Shown here piece after piece: positions 51,125 through 60,720 of a stretch of 64,000 nucleotides of DNA (its first letter is position 1; each line of letters opens with the position of its first letter). A model generated the notes under the pieces. It did not search any database and had not been told where the DNA came from. It saw only the letters and a list, made by a program, of their open reading frames with translations. The position numbers and the translations under genes were made by a program. This DNA is from Thamnaconus septentrionalis (Eukaryota; Chordata; Actinopteri; Tetraodontiformes; Monacanthidae): contig CM020507.1 of NCBI GenBank assembly GCA_009823395.1, positions 5,543,501 through 5,607,500 of the forward strand, read 5' to 3'.

Positions 51125-51737
51125 CTGTCGGCACCAGAGCCACGTTTTAGCCCAAAGCAGGCGCACGCTGCGCCGCTTTTCTCAGCGCGCTTCACATCGC
51201 AGCAGGCATGCAGGGCATTTCAAATATGAACATAAAGTAAAAACACACAACTGTTCGTGCTGAGACTGTGTCTGGGTGACTGACTGAAGGAGGAGAAGAC
51301 TGAAAAATAATCCAAAATAAAATAATAAACCATGCGTCTCTGTTACCTTCAAGGATGCTTTTGGCGAGCATGGTGGACGGCCGAATATGTCGCTGATAGA
51401 TCGTCCTCCTCTCCGCCGGCATCGGCTTTCCACAGATTCCTTTTTTATCCTGGAGATAAAGAAGAAAAGGGACGTGTGAACAAAAACAGAAGAACATCGA
51501 GGGAGTCCATACAATTATCACCACTACTGTGTTGTTCAAGGAATTTTATCTTCATATTTTATTTCACTGTTATCTGCCTTCAATAAAGGTTAAACTGTAA
51601 AAATTGTGTTGCAAAACGAGAGATATTAAATATTAATATGTAATATTACATTATAAATACTATTTTATTTGCCATTGAAGCAACACAGAAGACCAAAACT
51701 CATAAAACTATGCATATCAAATTCCAGCGGTGACACG

Positions 51738-51769
<32 letters not shown>

Positions 51770-53327
51770 ATTAAAATTATTGCATTCAGATAACAAATTT
51801 ATTGCACAATGAGTGTGGTTGAACTTGAATGTAAATTAGTGACTTATTTTTCAAGACACCTTTAATTTAATTTAATACTTTGATATTTTCTTCCTCAACT
51901 GAATATATTAAAATGAAACATACAAATAAACCATTGCAGACATTAAATCAAGGCCCATTTCCACAGCTAAAAGACAATAAAAACATTTTGGGATTTTTCT
52001 TTCTATTAAAAAATCCAGCCAACACAAGCAGAATTTAAAATTGCATATTTACATTTTTAGCTTTTACTGCAGATTGTGTCTTTTTATTTTTCTTAAGTAT
52101 ATTTAATTAACTAATGTCATTATCAGCACGAGTTTATGAGAGGTTATGAAGGTACGATTATACCTGCCGTTCTGGGCTGTTACATTAAGCAGGGTTATAC
52201 TTGTGTTAAATGGGGTAATTACACCTGGTAAGACCTACTTGAATAGAATGTAAAATAGTAAATGATTATGTCCATTTTAAAGAGAGGTTAATATTTGTTA
52301 GGTCTTGTTTAGTGCTACTTGATCCGGGCTGGGACCGGGTGGGAAAAACTAAAGGAAGCAGCACAACAACAGTGTGGTCCAAGATTGCTTCCAGTTCAAG
52401 CCGAGGCGCCTATCAACGTTTAATGTGGAGCCACGTGGAGATAAACACAATCTGATCCAGTCAGTGTGTGAAAGGGAAATCAACTCCAGCCTTGAGATTG
52501 ACAAAGTCAACAGGGCGGGAAATCCCTGCCGCTCGCTGAAACCTCCACTCAGACCCAGGTGTGTGTGGACACTTGAGTCACCTGTGCTGCGGCAGATTAA
52601 ACAGGCGGCTGCACCAAGTGTTCGACTCTATTCTGACTAATAAACAGGATTTATGCCTCTGTGTTTGGTGGCCGATAACTTCTATAAAACTTTTCTGGCA
52701 CACCTCTCACTGCAAAGCGTTTCACGCTCGCATTTATAATTTATAACAGGAATTTATGGGGATCAGGGGATTCAGCACGATGATGCACTTGTACACTTTC
52801 TATGCGAGCTTGTGTTGCGTTGTTATTTACAATTACAATAAAATAATTGAATGGAATTCATTTGAGCCGGTGTCTTTTATCTTTATTCACCAGTGTGACT
52901 AAAAGCAACAGTGCTCAGTGTGCAGCTAGTAGAACCTCTCTCCGCTCACCTCGGTGGCCTGCTGCCTCCTCAGCGCCACCTGCGCCGCCATCACCCGCTG
53001 CCGCTCCACCACCAGCAGGCAGTTGGCGCACTGGCAGTCCCTCCAGCGGCAGAAGCGCTTGTGTCCCTTCAGGCACGACACCACGCCGTGGTTGCGGCAC
53101 CGGGCGCACTTGGGCGTCCGGCTCAGCTTCCTCTGGTCTCCGCTCGGACTGGGCCGACCCGGACCTCCTCTTCCTCCTCCATCACCTCCACCACCATCGG
53201 CGTCCTCGGCGGGGCCGAGCGGCGCCGAGCCCGGCCTGCTGGAGCAGTGTGTCGGGCTCGGCTCGTCGCTCTCCGTCTCCAGACCCTCCACGTCGATCTC
53301 CAGCTCGCAGGCGGCCCCGTCTGACAT
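49811..53327 (-). CDS. dmrt2: dmrt2 (dmrt2a type), DM-domain transcription factor; frame broken twice in last exon
   Basis: Nuclear transcription factor of somites and myotome; the fish dmrt2a copy also affects left-right symmetry. Coding parts: 53327-52950, 51449-51347 and 51124-49811 (1795 nt). The DM domain at residues 71-124 has C74, C77, H80, H89, C93, C98, C100 and C103, and the DMRT2-type [20 protein letters not shown] core. Exon 2 gives DKKG...LAKSILE. Exon 3 gives [48 protein letters not shown] and [13 protein letters not shown], all landmarks of vertebrate DMRT2. No DMA domain, as expected. The frame slips near 50958 and near 50731. Adding one base at each makes 1797 nt, 598 codons plus stop (human 561 aa). 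All later blocks stay DMRT2-like to the stop, so the slips look like assembly errors, though real mutation is not excluded. Confidence 0.94.
50351..50386. repeat. (CTG)12 coding repeat, polyglutamine in dmrt2
   Basis: Twelve pure CTG units on the plus strand read as CAG12 (Gln12) in dmrt2. A shorter impure run lies at about 50511-50530. Pure codon repeats of this kind are prone to length variation. Confidence 0.9.
51125..51346 (-). other. dmrt2 short intron before last exon
   Basis: A 222 bp intron, GT at 51346-51345 and AG at 51126-51125 (GCCGACAG|GATACC). The polypyrimidine tract is weak. The join restores a GGA Gly codon and continues GYRPVASDP, matching the family. Confidence 0.85.
51347..51449 (-). 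CDS. dmrt2: dmrt2 second coding exon
   Basis: A small exon of 103 nt between TCTCCAG|GAT and GAAG|GTAACA. It encodes [20 protein letters not shown] then [14 protein letters not shown] plus one base of a Gly codon (phase 1). It corresponds to the human DMRT2 block that starts DKKG and ends LAKSILEG. Confidence 0.93.
51450..52949 (-). other. dmrt2 intron between first and second coding exons
   Basis: A 1500 bp intron with GT at 52949 and acceptor TCTCCAG ending at 51450. The left part (51590-52130) is AT-rich with an AC microsatellite at 51733-51769. The right part (52140-52770) is complex, repeat-free sequence, described separately as a regulatory candidate. Confidence 0.85.
52370..52770. promoter_or_regulatory. 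Candidate intronic enhancer of dmrt2
   Basis: A repeat-free, compositionally balanced stretch in an otherwise AT-rich intron. It contains several E-boxes (CCACGTGG at about 52431, CAGGTG at about 52556, CACCTG at about 52579) and AT-rich homeobox-like words (ATTTATAATTTATAA at about 52732). E-boxes would suit myogenic or segmentation bHLH factors at a somite gene. This is inference from texture and short motifs only. Confidence 0.35.
52950..53327 (-). CDS. dmrt2: dmrt2 first coding exon (DM domain)
   Basis: Runs from ATG 53327-53325 to donor GAG|GTGAGC (GT at 52949-52948), exactly 126 codons, phase 0. An acidic N-terminal part and a Gly-rich linker (about residues 45-57) precede the DM domain. 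The coding sequence ends in RRQQATE, the usual DMRT2 splice point before DKKG. Confidence 0.95.
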
Positions 53328-53417
53328 GTCGAGCCGCAGCTTTCACCGCGGACTTTGGCGCCCGGCTCGTCTGCGGACGGAGACGTGGTGTTCAGACACG
53401 TAGGCCGACGTGAACGC

Positions 53418-53470
<53 letters not shown>

Positions 53471-54132
53471 TTTTTTTTTACTTTTTCAGAACACTAAAAC
53501 CTGAGAACATGCTGGGTAAGAGCAGCGGTGCAAACCAACCGTATCGTTCCACATTCAAATCAACCTCTTAGACTTCAGCTATTATTACAGGGCTGTTTAA
53601 AACGTCCCTAACGACAGTGCAGAAAAAATAACCAACACCTTATGTTTCCTTTAAAAAAAAAAAAAAAAAGTGAGAAATGCAACTGGTAAAAATAGCCACA
53701 GGCTTCGTCAAACACAGCAACATTAAGACTGTATAGGTTATTTACTATATATATGTAGCCCGACACTATCTGTGTCTAAAATTAATTCTGCATTTGCGTT
53801 AATTCTATGGCCCAAAATGATAATACAAGAGGCAAATCACGATGTTTATTATCGTGTTTATGGTGTTATAATAACTGACGACAATATGTTGCGGGCAATA
53901 AAGCGTAATTCCTTCCCGCAAAATGTTGTTTCATAGTCGGCCCTGTTCTTATTTTAAAAAGAAAAAAATAACCTCGGACTGTTTCGCTGAAAAAAAAATA
54001 CCTAGGTAGGTCCAAACTAATTACGACAACAGCGAGTGTTTCTTATTTTTGCTTTAAAAAAAAAAAAAATCCGAAAACTTGCCTTCGATGACAACAACAC
54101 GGACGATTTGAGTTCCTTCTCCTCCGTCTTAC

Positions 54133-54430
54133 CTCCAAAAGTATAGCAGCAGCAGAACCAGCAGCGTCGCTGGGCCCGCGGAGCAACAAACTAGTCCAGG
54201 TGTTGAATCGGTGGTTAATTGCCAGTCATGTGAACTCGAGTCCCAGTTTCCTCTGAGCGGAGCCGCGCAGAGCGCCGCTCCTATAGAGCGTCTGCGCCTG
54301 CGCTGCTCGCTCGCTGATTGGCCGCTGGTGAACAAGGCCCGGACCAATCAGACGATGGGACAGTTGGGTTGGAAAGGGAAGGTGAGGGTAGGAGTGCGCA
54401 CTGATTCCATTCACTTTCGTTAGCGATAAG
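54133..54430 (-). promoter_or_regulatory. dmrt2: dmrt2 promoter with probable non-coding exon 1
   Basis: A GC/CpG-rich block upstream of the dmrt2 coding exon. On the minus strand it ends in an excellent donor, GGAG|GTAAGA (GT at 54132-54131). Inverted CCAAT boxes are visible (ATTGG at 54316-54320 on the plus strand, CCAAT at 54343-54347), with a weak CTATAG element at about 54281. Human DMRT2 also has a non-coding first exon. Splicing to an acceptor CCGTCCGCAG ending at 53371 would leave a 43 nt leader before the ATG. The transcription start is not fixed. A 72-codon frame that reads through the donor is unlikely to be coding. Confidence 0.55.
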
Positions 54431-55147
54431 GTTATTCTTGGGGTTGCAAAGACCATAGTTTAAAAAAAAAAAATAAAAATTGAGAATTTTTAAAATATAT
54501 ATAAATATATATTAAATATATATTATTTTATAGCAACGACATATTTAATTAACATATTTTCCTGTATTAAATGTGTGAGGGGACTCACACAGGGAGTGTT
54601 GAAACACTAGGGCTGCCTGAGAGTGATGATGACCCGCAGGTTGTGACAGCCAGTGGCTGACTGACTGACTGGCTGACTGGCTGGAATAATCCGCGGACTG
54701 TTTTGCCAACAATCAAACCTGGAGAGCAAAGCACCGTGTCAGCACACCATGGTTCAGCACAGCCAAACCCAGAGCGTCACCTACAAGCAGCTATTTTATT
54801 TTGTCTTAATCTACTGATGCAGGAATTTAACTTTGAAGACATTAAAAAATATAGTTTTGGGGAACATTTGGGTCATTTGGGATTTTTGTTTTTTTTTTGC
54901 TCCCATCTTTAGAAAACTGGTTTAAATAAAAACATGAAACTTCAAGCCACAGGTTTGTTTGCTCTTTTAACTTGTACACTTTCCATTAAAAAAAATATTG
55001 TTCATAAAACGTTCCATGTTTCATTCCAGACTTTTCCCCAGTTTAAGATCAGAATTTAGAATTTGATCAAACATGTGGTATTTATTTTAAATAGACAAAT
55101 GCTTCATTAAATGGGATTAGTTCCAACAATCTGGTCACGTTTTGAAG

Positions 55148-55150
<3 letters not shown>
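54430..55150. other. AT-rich sequence upstream of dmrt2
   Basis: Mostly AT-rich, with a TATATAAATATAT tract at 54490-54530 and a (CTGA/CTGG)n stretch at 54651-54682. I see no gene. Confidence 0.5.
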
Positions 55151-55191
<41 letters not shown>

Positions 55192-55203
55192 GACTGTCTT
55201 TGT

Positions 55204-55258
<55 letters not shown>
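55151..55258. repeat. Facing (AC)n and (GT)n arrays
   Basis: A 38 bp AC array (55151-55188) is followed after about 15 bp by a 55 bp GT array (55204-55258). The two can pair with each other, so the locus can form a hairpin or cruciform. Overlapping Cys-Val and Thr-His frames are artefacts. Confidence 0.9.
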
Positions 55259-55263
<5 letters not shown>

Positions 55264-56399
55264 GCTTGCTGACAGAAGTCAGAGAGGCAGGAGAGAGAAA
55301 TGAAGAGAGACATGGCAGCAGCTTCACTCAGCGCAACTCAACCGACTCCATGGGAACTGACACCCGGACAATACAGACGTGGACGTGGAGCGTGGAAACA
55401 GACCCTGTTGACTCTCTGACCTCTACTGTTAGAAACAGAAGATGTTTAAAGACAATGGATGACAAACTGTATTTTCTCTGATTTATTTTCTACTTATTTC
55501 TAGATTTTGTCCAGCATGAATTCGACTCTGCTTGACTTACTGAGTTTTGAGAAATCTACATCATCTAATACCAACTGAAAGATTTTTTTTAAAGGCGCAC
55601 TGCATTAAATTTAGCAGCATCGAATGGTCAGAAAGTATATTGCAATTAAATTGTTTTCTGACGTCGACACACATTCTGTTAATATAAGGGGCTCAGTGTG
55701 GCTGCCTCCTGATGTATTTGGAGATATAAATGCTTAATATAAATGATTATTAGTAGCACTAAAAAAAAACTTATTTTTTTGACTTTAACTAAAAAAGACA
55801 TGTATTTAATATGTTTTATACCATACCAATGATACCATTTAAAATCAAACACAGTGGGCCTTTTAAGTATCTGGATTTTAAAAAAAAACACACACCTCCT
55901 TTTATCTTTCATAATATAGATGTTTATTTGTGTATTGTCAAACCTATGAATAAATATAATTATTAAATGTGGTTTTTCTGGCTTTTAACTGTACATAGTT
56001 TTTCTTCATATATTCTCTTTTATTTTGAGTTTTTTCATTTCAATTCCTTAGCAATTGCTCCTTACTAAATACAGGACTGAAGCTTCAGTTTTTTATTTTA
56101 ATTGAAAATAATGTCAGACTAAACAATTGCTAAAATGATTAAAACGCAAAGCAATAAAAAAAAAAAAACTGTATGGTCTCAACTTTGATCATTTCTACAT
56201 TTGGCTGCGTAAAATTAAACAATCTTTTTTTTTTTAGAATACACTTCGTTAATCTTGGAACAATGCTTTATCGTGTCTATGCAGAGACCTTTGCATTTCT
56301 GTGGTCTACATGCAGATGGTAGTGGCCCTTAACGCTTGGCCCATGTGTTGGAGGTGAAGACGTCAGTCCTGCAGGTGCAGCTTTATTCGCCACTTCTCC

Positions 56400-56642
56400 C
56401 TAATTTACTGCGGGGGTTAGGAGTGGCCACCCGGGGCTGCCGTAGCGAAGCCCGGCCTGGAATGCTTTGATGTGGAGGATCTGCCGGGACGTCGGAACGG
56501 GAGGATGGGAGCAGAGCTGGGCCTCCTCCAGGTGAAACGTGTTGTCTGTGTCCACCGCCTCGTTATGGCTCTTCACAAGCGAAGGGGCCTCCGGGTCGGG
56601 GGAGAGAGGGCGGGGGTCCTGGAATGGCTTTCCAACGGAACT
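56400..56642 (-). other. Unexplained 80-codon open frame with downstream AATAAA
   Basis: On the minus strand a frame is open from 56642 to a TAG at 56402-56400 and carries no usable ATG near its start. Its end reads SRQILHIKAFQAGLRYGSPG then WPLLTPAVN. An AATAAA (56386-56381) follows about 14 bases after the stop, the arrangement of a terminal exon. A weak acceptor-like TTCCAG|GAC lies at about 56615. I do not recognise the product. The block is unusually GC-rich for this intergenic region. It could be the last exon of an unrecognised transcript, a decayed retrocopy or chance. Confidence 0.2.
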
Positions 56643-56649
56643 TTAAGGA

Positions 56650-57050
56650 TGTTCAAGATGTTGGGTCCAATGTCTTGGTCAATCACGAGGAGCAAGGTTG
56701 GTGCTTTCAAAGGTCTTTGAGGAGTTCCACTTTGCCGCAGATCCAGGAGTTCTGGAACTCCTTAGAATCCGTGACAAGTGTATTCAGGTCACTGACACCA
56801 GAATTCATCAAACAAGTTCAGAGGTTTCATCGTGGCACGGTATTGGAGATCACTGGAGAGGTCCGGTGAGCCTGTTAAACCTGGATGAGCTTCCAATGAT
56901 CCTTGAAATGGTTCCAGACGTTCCTGGGTTAGTTTAGGCCCACGTCTCTGAGAGGTTTACACTGGGGCTTTCTGGAAGGGTCTCGAGGGATCCAGGGGTT
57001 CTTCAGCGAGTTTTCAAGGGTCCCTGACAAACCATCATGGACCAATACAT
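56650..57050. repeat. Degenerate minisatellite-like sequence
   Basis: Short words such as GGATCC, AGGGTC, TCTGGAA, GTTCCA and GAGGTT recur throughout this block at loose spacing, giving the look of a decayed tandem array. No unit length can be set by eye. Confidence 0.3.
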
Positions 57051-57059
57051 TCGTTTGAA

Positions 57060-57960
57060 GAAAATCAATAGAAAAACTCGGCTGTTTCATTTTTTCTTAA
57101 TTTGTTTAAAGGGCAACTTAGATTGAACTCCAGGGATTTTCATGCAATTTCACACATGTTGATGTACAGAAAATTAAGAGCAAGTGTGAAGAAGATGATC
57201 TTGAGTTTTACGCCATGAAAGAAATTGAATGGTCTTTACATGGTTACAGGGGTCAATCAAAGAGTTTCACAATTCTTGAAAGGTGGTTTTTGACTATGAT
57301 GCAAACACAAATAAATGCTGACTCTGTGTAAGACAGACTGCAGACCTGAAAAACGATCCAGATGCATTTTTTAATCGGTGATATGTGTCTTTATGAGCGA
57401 CGCCTGCAGGAAGACACAGACACATAATGACACTTTCTCACACGCTGTCCAGTTTACTTTGGGGCCTGATTGAAACAACAGCACCTTGCTGGAAGTGACC
57501 CGCTGTGCTGGCCGTAAAAGTGTAACAGGAGCTGTGTATAGACAGAAGAGCAGAGTGTGGGATCACTGGGGATCCTGTTATGTTAATTAGCCTGTGATGG
57601 GCCGACAACACATGCGGCTGAACACAAAACCAGGCGGTGAGGCATTTGTCTCTGTCTGAAGGGGCTGTGACACCTCGACCCCAGCAGGATACTGTGCAAC
57701 AAACAGGAGGATGTGTCCCTCCAGTCCACGTCAGATCTCTAAGGCATTTAAAAGAAGAATTCTGCTCTGTAAAACAGTGTTGTACAAGTCTGCAAATAGA
57801 CTCTGTTGGCTTTATGAGGACACGCTAAAAGGTTATTATGATAAAAAAAAAGCACAAAAATCAAGTAACAATAAGTAAAGAGAACAACAAAAACCAAAGT
57901 CTTAGTATTAGACACCTCAGGATGTGTGTGACGTTGCCGTTTCAATGCAATTAACAATAC
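57060..57960. other. Intergenic dmrt2-dmrt3 sequence, complex, no gene seen
   Basis: Non-repetitive, moderate-GC sequence between about 57290 and 57830 with no open frame of gene-like character. It could hold conserved regulatory elements for either gene, but nothing in the single sequence proves this. Confidence 0.3.
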
Positions 57961-57988
57961 TCAACTCTGGGTGATATCTCTTTCATCA

Positions 57989-58003
57989 CCGCTAGATGGC
58001 AGA
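57989..58003 (+). promoter_or_regulatory. CTCF-like motif between dmrt2 and dmrt3 (site 1)
   Basis: CCGCTAGATGGCAGA matches the CTCF core (CCASYAGRKGGCRSY) at all but the third and last positions. Same orientation as the site at 58544. Confidence 0.5.
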
Positions 58004-58360
58004 CGGAAGCCAGTTAATCGCGTAAACTTGCCGTAACGCGCTTTTAAATGTGGGGAAATAGAACAAAAACATTTTGCTAACAGGGATTTTTGTAGTACAG
58101 AGAACCAAGTGAATGTCAAGGGAAGTCTAATTATGATAACATTGTTTACAATCCACTGAAAACAAATTACATACACCAAATTAAACTCAGCTGGCCTTCC
58201 ATTGACTTGTCTTCTGTTCAGTCGATACTTTTTGGTCAGGAACAACAGTCAATCTTGATCACCGGGACAAACCAATAAACACAATATTTTATTATATCAA
58301 CAATTACATCATTAAGTATTAAGTAAGTCATCAAATCACACATGCTGTATATATGTGTGT

Positions 58361-58480
58361 ACATACATACATATATACATACATACATATATACATACAT
58401 ACATACATACATACATACATACATACATACATACATACATACATACATACATACATACATACATACATACATACATACAT
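58361..58480. repeat. (CATA)n tetranucleotide microsatellite
   Basis: About 120 bp of nearly pure CATA with a few ATAT interruptions at the left end. The (CMYV)n open frames over it are artefacts of the repeat. Confidence 0.95.
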
Positions 58481-58543
58481 AATATAAACACTTTCTCTGC
58501 TCCCTGGTCATGACTTCCGGAAACACGATGTAACCAGGTTTTA

Positions 58544-58559
58544 CCACAAGGTGGCAGCA
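58544..58559 (+). promoter_or_regulatory. CTCF-like motif between dmrt2 and dmrt3 (site 2)
   Basis: CCACAAGGTGGCAGCA is an essentially perfect match to the CTCF core consensus. It lies 555 bp from another strong site in the same orientation (57989-58003) and just right of the CATA microsatellite. Binding is inferred from the motif only. Confidence 0.55.
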
Positions 58560-58977
58560 TCTGTTCGGTGTAAACCAATCTAGGCACTGAAACGGTGCAG
58601 AAAAAACACAGACTGACGTGAGAATCATTTGGGAGGTGTCCTGAATAACTTGCATCCTTGCTGAATTTCCATTTTGCAAAAATCTAATCACACTAAACAA
58701 TTACATGCCAATAGGCTATAAACTATAATACTGAATGACCAAATTGTCTTTATTTCCTCAATTACGGTTTTACTCATGCAGATCTTTTTTTAAAGAGGCA
58801 TTGTGAATTTAAAATGCTGATACGTGTGTGCAGTTTCAAAATAATGATAAACATCATAATATTAAAAGGTCATTATTTAAGACCTACATAGACCAAAAAT
58901 TCCAATATGTCTTGATTGCAGTCAACATCTGCAGACATGACGCCTGATTTGATGTTGATGAAATGCTTTTCATAACA

Positions 58978-58979
<2 letters not shown>

Positions 58980-59007
<28 letters not shown>
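58980..59007. repeat. (TTG)n microsatellite
   Basis: About nine TTG units in AT-rich intergenic DNA. A 20-base A run lies nearby at 59301-59320. I see no gene between 58700 and 59700. Confidence 0.9.
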
Positions 59008-59009
<2 letters not shown>

Positions 59010-59821
59010 TAAAAACGGATTATTAATGAGATCAGCAATAATTATCTGTCGGGTTAGAGATATTAGTGGGTATTAATAACACTGAATGCCAGCTAAATCT
59101 TTGGATGATCTCAGATTGCTCTTTTACAGCATCCATGCAGCTTTCAGATGTCTGATGATCACAATCAGCGAAATGTTCCAGCGGATAAATAATGTCTTTA
59201 AATCATGTCACTTTTCCTTCTCAGGAACAAACCTGGGGAAAGGGCTGCTACTAAACTAAACAATGAGTAATCAGAAAAACACAAGGACTGATTTAACTGT
59301 AAAAAAAAAAAAAAAAAAAATGAAGGTTACCTTCTGTCAGTGGAAGAACAAAGAGTTAATGCAGCCATAACCGAATCGGTATAGTCTGAATATTTCTAAA
59401 TTGTAAATTGTATTTTTAACAATCATTTTCCACCCCTAAACATTTGCATGTCATTGGATTGCCTCAATACTAAAACCATCGACCTTGACGTCCATATTAC
59501 TGAATCGGTCCAACAGTTTGACCTGTTTAATACCGAATGCTTGCTTTTCAGGCTGAACACCCACCCCACACCAGCCATGAGAAGTCCTCTATTAATACCA
59601 ACAGATTCCATGTCTGAAAAATAAAGAGAATCACTGCTTGACTGCAGCAAATTCCAGGAACCAGCTTTTTAAACCGGAATTATTCTATCGTTAAAAAGAC
59701 AACAAGAGCCTTGGATTCTATAATTTCTTGTTTTATTAGTTCATAAATAAAATCGAGGCGCTGATGAAAGCCCAATATCCAGTACAACAAGAAAAACAAC
59801 ACGATCCATTCAAGGAGAAGG

Positions 59822-59827
59822 TTTATT
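59822..59827 (-). terminator. Candidate dmrt3 polyadenylation signal
   Basis: AATAAA on the minus strand, about 890 nt downstream of the dmrt3 stop. A second AATAAA lies at 59737-59732, and an ATTAAA variant at 60351-60346 falls in the loop of the inverted repeat. Which is used cannot be told from sequence. Confidence 0.35.
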
Positions 59828-60172
59828 TGGCTCAGCTACTATTGACATGCACTGCTGCATCCTCACGTTAAACATTTTCTTGATCTCCACATACCAACAT
59901 GCTGACAGGAAACACGATGACAGAGCGAGTCTGCTACACATTCACCCTTCACTTTATGGCCGCGTCCACGTCGAGACATTTGAAAAAGCATGACGCTCGA
60001 GGAGTGACGTCACTGCACAAAGAAAGGCGATGATTGCTTGACACAAATTGAAATAAGACATATAAGACATCAAACACTTGTCAAATTCAGAGAAAAGAGA
60101 GAAGTCTTTTCATGAAGAAGTCCGCTCATTGCAATGTGTTTAACCTTTTTTTTGGTGTCCTCTGTTGTTTCT

Positions 60173-60652
60173 GGGGACATTCTTAAACGCAGCTTAATGA
60201 CCGAAAACAGCGATCAATCATCACCTAATTTCCCGTGGATATCTCTCGTCATGCCCACTTCCACCACTCCAAAACCCAAAACAACTCACGTTTTATGGAT
60301 ACTGTCCACCTTAAGCTCCAGGCGCTCATTATAGGGAAAATGTAATTTAATTTATGTGAGGTCATTCTGTTTTCTTAGTTTCTGTCTTCATAACTGTCCA
60401 CAAGAAATTTGGAGATGGTTGCTGACTTCGGACATTTAGCTACGTTCAGCTTTTCCCAATAATGAGCGCCTATGGAGAGGAAAAGGCTTAACGTGGACAG
60501 TCTCCAAAAAATAAGGCTCATCATTTTGGTTTTTGGAGAGGTGAAAGTGGACATGACTAGAGATGTCCACGTGACTTTCGGTGCTGGTTGGTCGCTGTTG
60601 TCGGTCATTAAGGTACATTAAGCTCTGTACGTTAAGCGTTTTAGAACGTCCC
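60173..60652. repeat. Imperfect inverted repeat (MITE-like), probably within the dmrt3 3' UTR
   Basis: The left arm 60173-60342 and right arm 60450-60652 are reverse complements of each other over most of their length, separated by a loop of about 107 bp. Shared words include GGGGACATTCT/GGGGACGTTCT, CTTAATGACCGAAAACAGCG/CTTAATGACCGACAACAGCG, CTCGTCATG/CTAGTCATG, ACTGTCCAC and GGCGCTCATTAT. The right arm carries a small internal duplication around CTTAATG. The termini start with GGGGAC, suggesting a palindromic non-autonomous DNA element. In an RNA it would fold into a long hairpin. The two short open frames on opposite strands are mirror images of the same repeat, not genes. Confidence 0.8.
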
Positions 60653-60666
60653 CTCTATTGTTTCTG

Positions 60667-60668
<2 letters not shown>

Positions 60669-60706
<38 letters not shown>

Positions 60707-60719
60707 CCACCATCATCAT

Positions 60720-60720
<1 letters not shown>
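60669..60720. repeat. CAT/ATG trinucleotide microsatellite abutting the dmrt3 stop
   Basis: A run of about 17 CAT units, interrupted once by CACCAC, starts within a base of the dmrt3 stop codon and lies in the 3' UTR. On the minus strand it reads (GATGAT)n. Confidence 0.9.

Noticed and set aside
50716..51150. 144-codon plus-strand frame and other plus-strand frames over dmrt2
   Set aside because: Antisense shadows of the GC-rich dmrt2 exon; the minus strand carries clear DMRT2 homology.
53058..53501. Whether the DM gene at 53 kb is dmrt1
   Set aside because: The core [20 protein letters not shown] and the following DKKG and LAKSILE blocks are DMRT2-type; DMRT1 has a different core and would lie right of dmrt3.
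58130..58152. DMRT-binding-like site GATAACATTGTTTAC in the spacer
   Set aside because: Only the ACATTGT core agrees with the DM-domain consensus; such partial matches are expected by chance in AT-rich DNA.
60134..60608. Two similar short proteins on opposite strands
   Set aside because: They are the two arms of one inverted repeat, so similarity reflects the repeat and not a gene pair.
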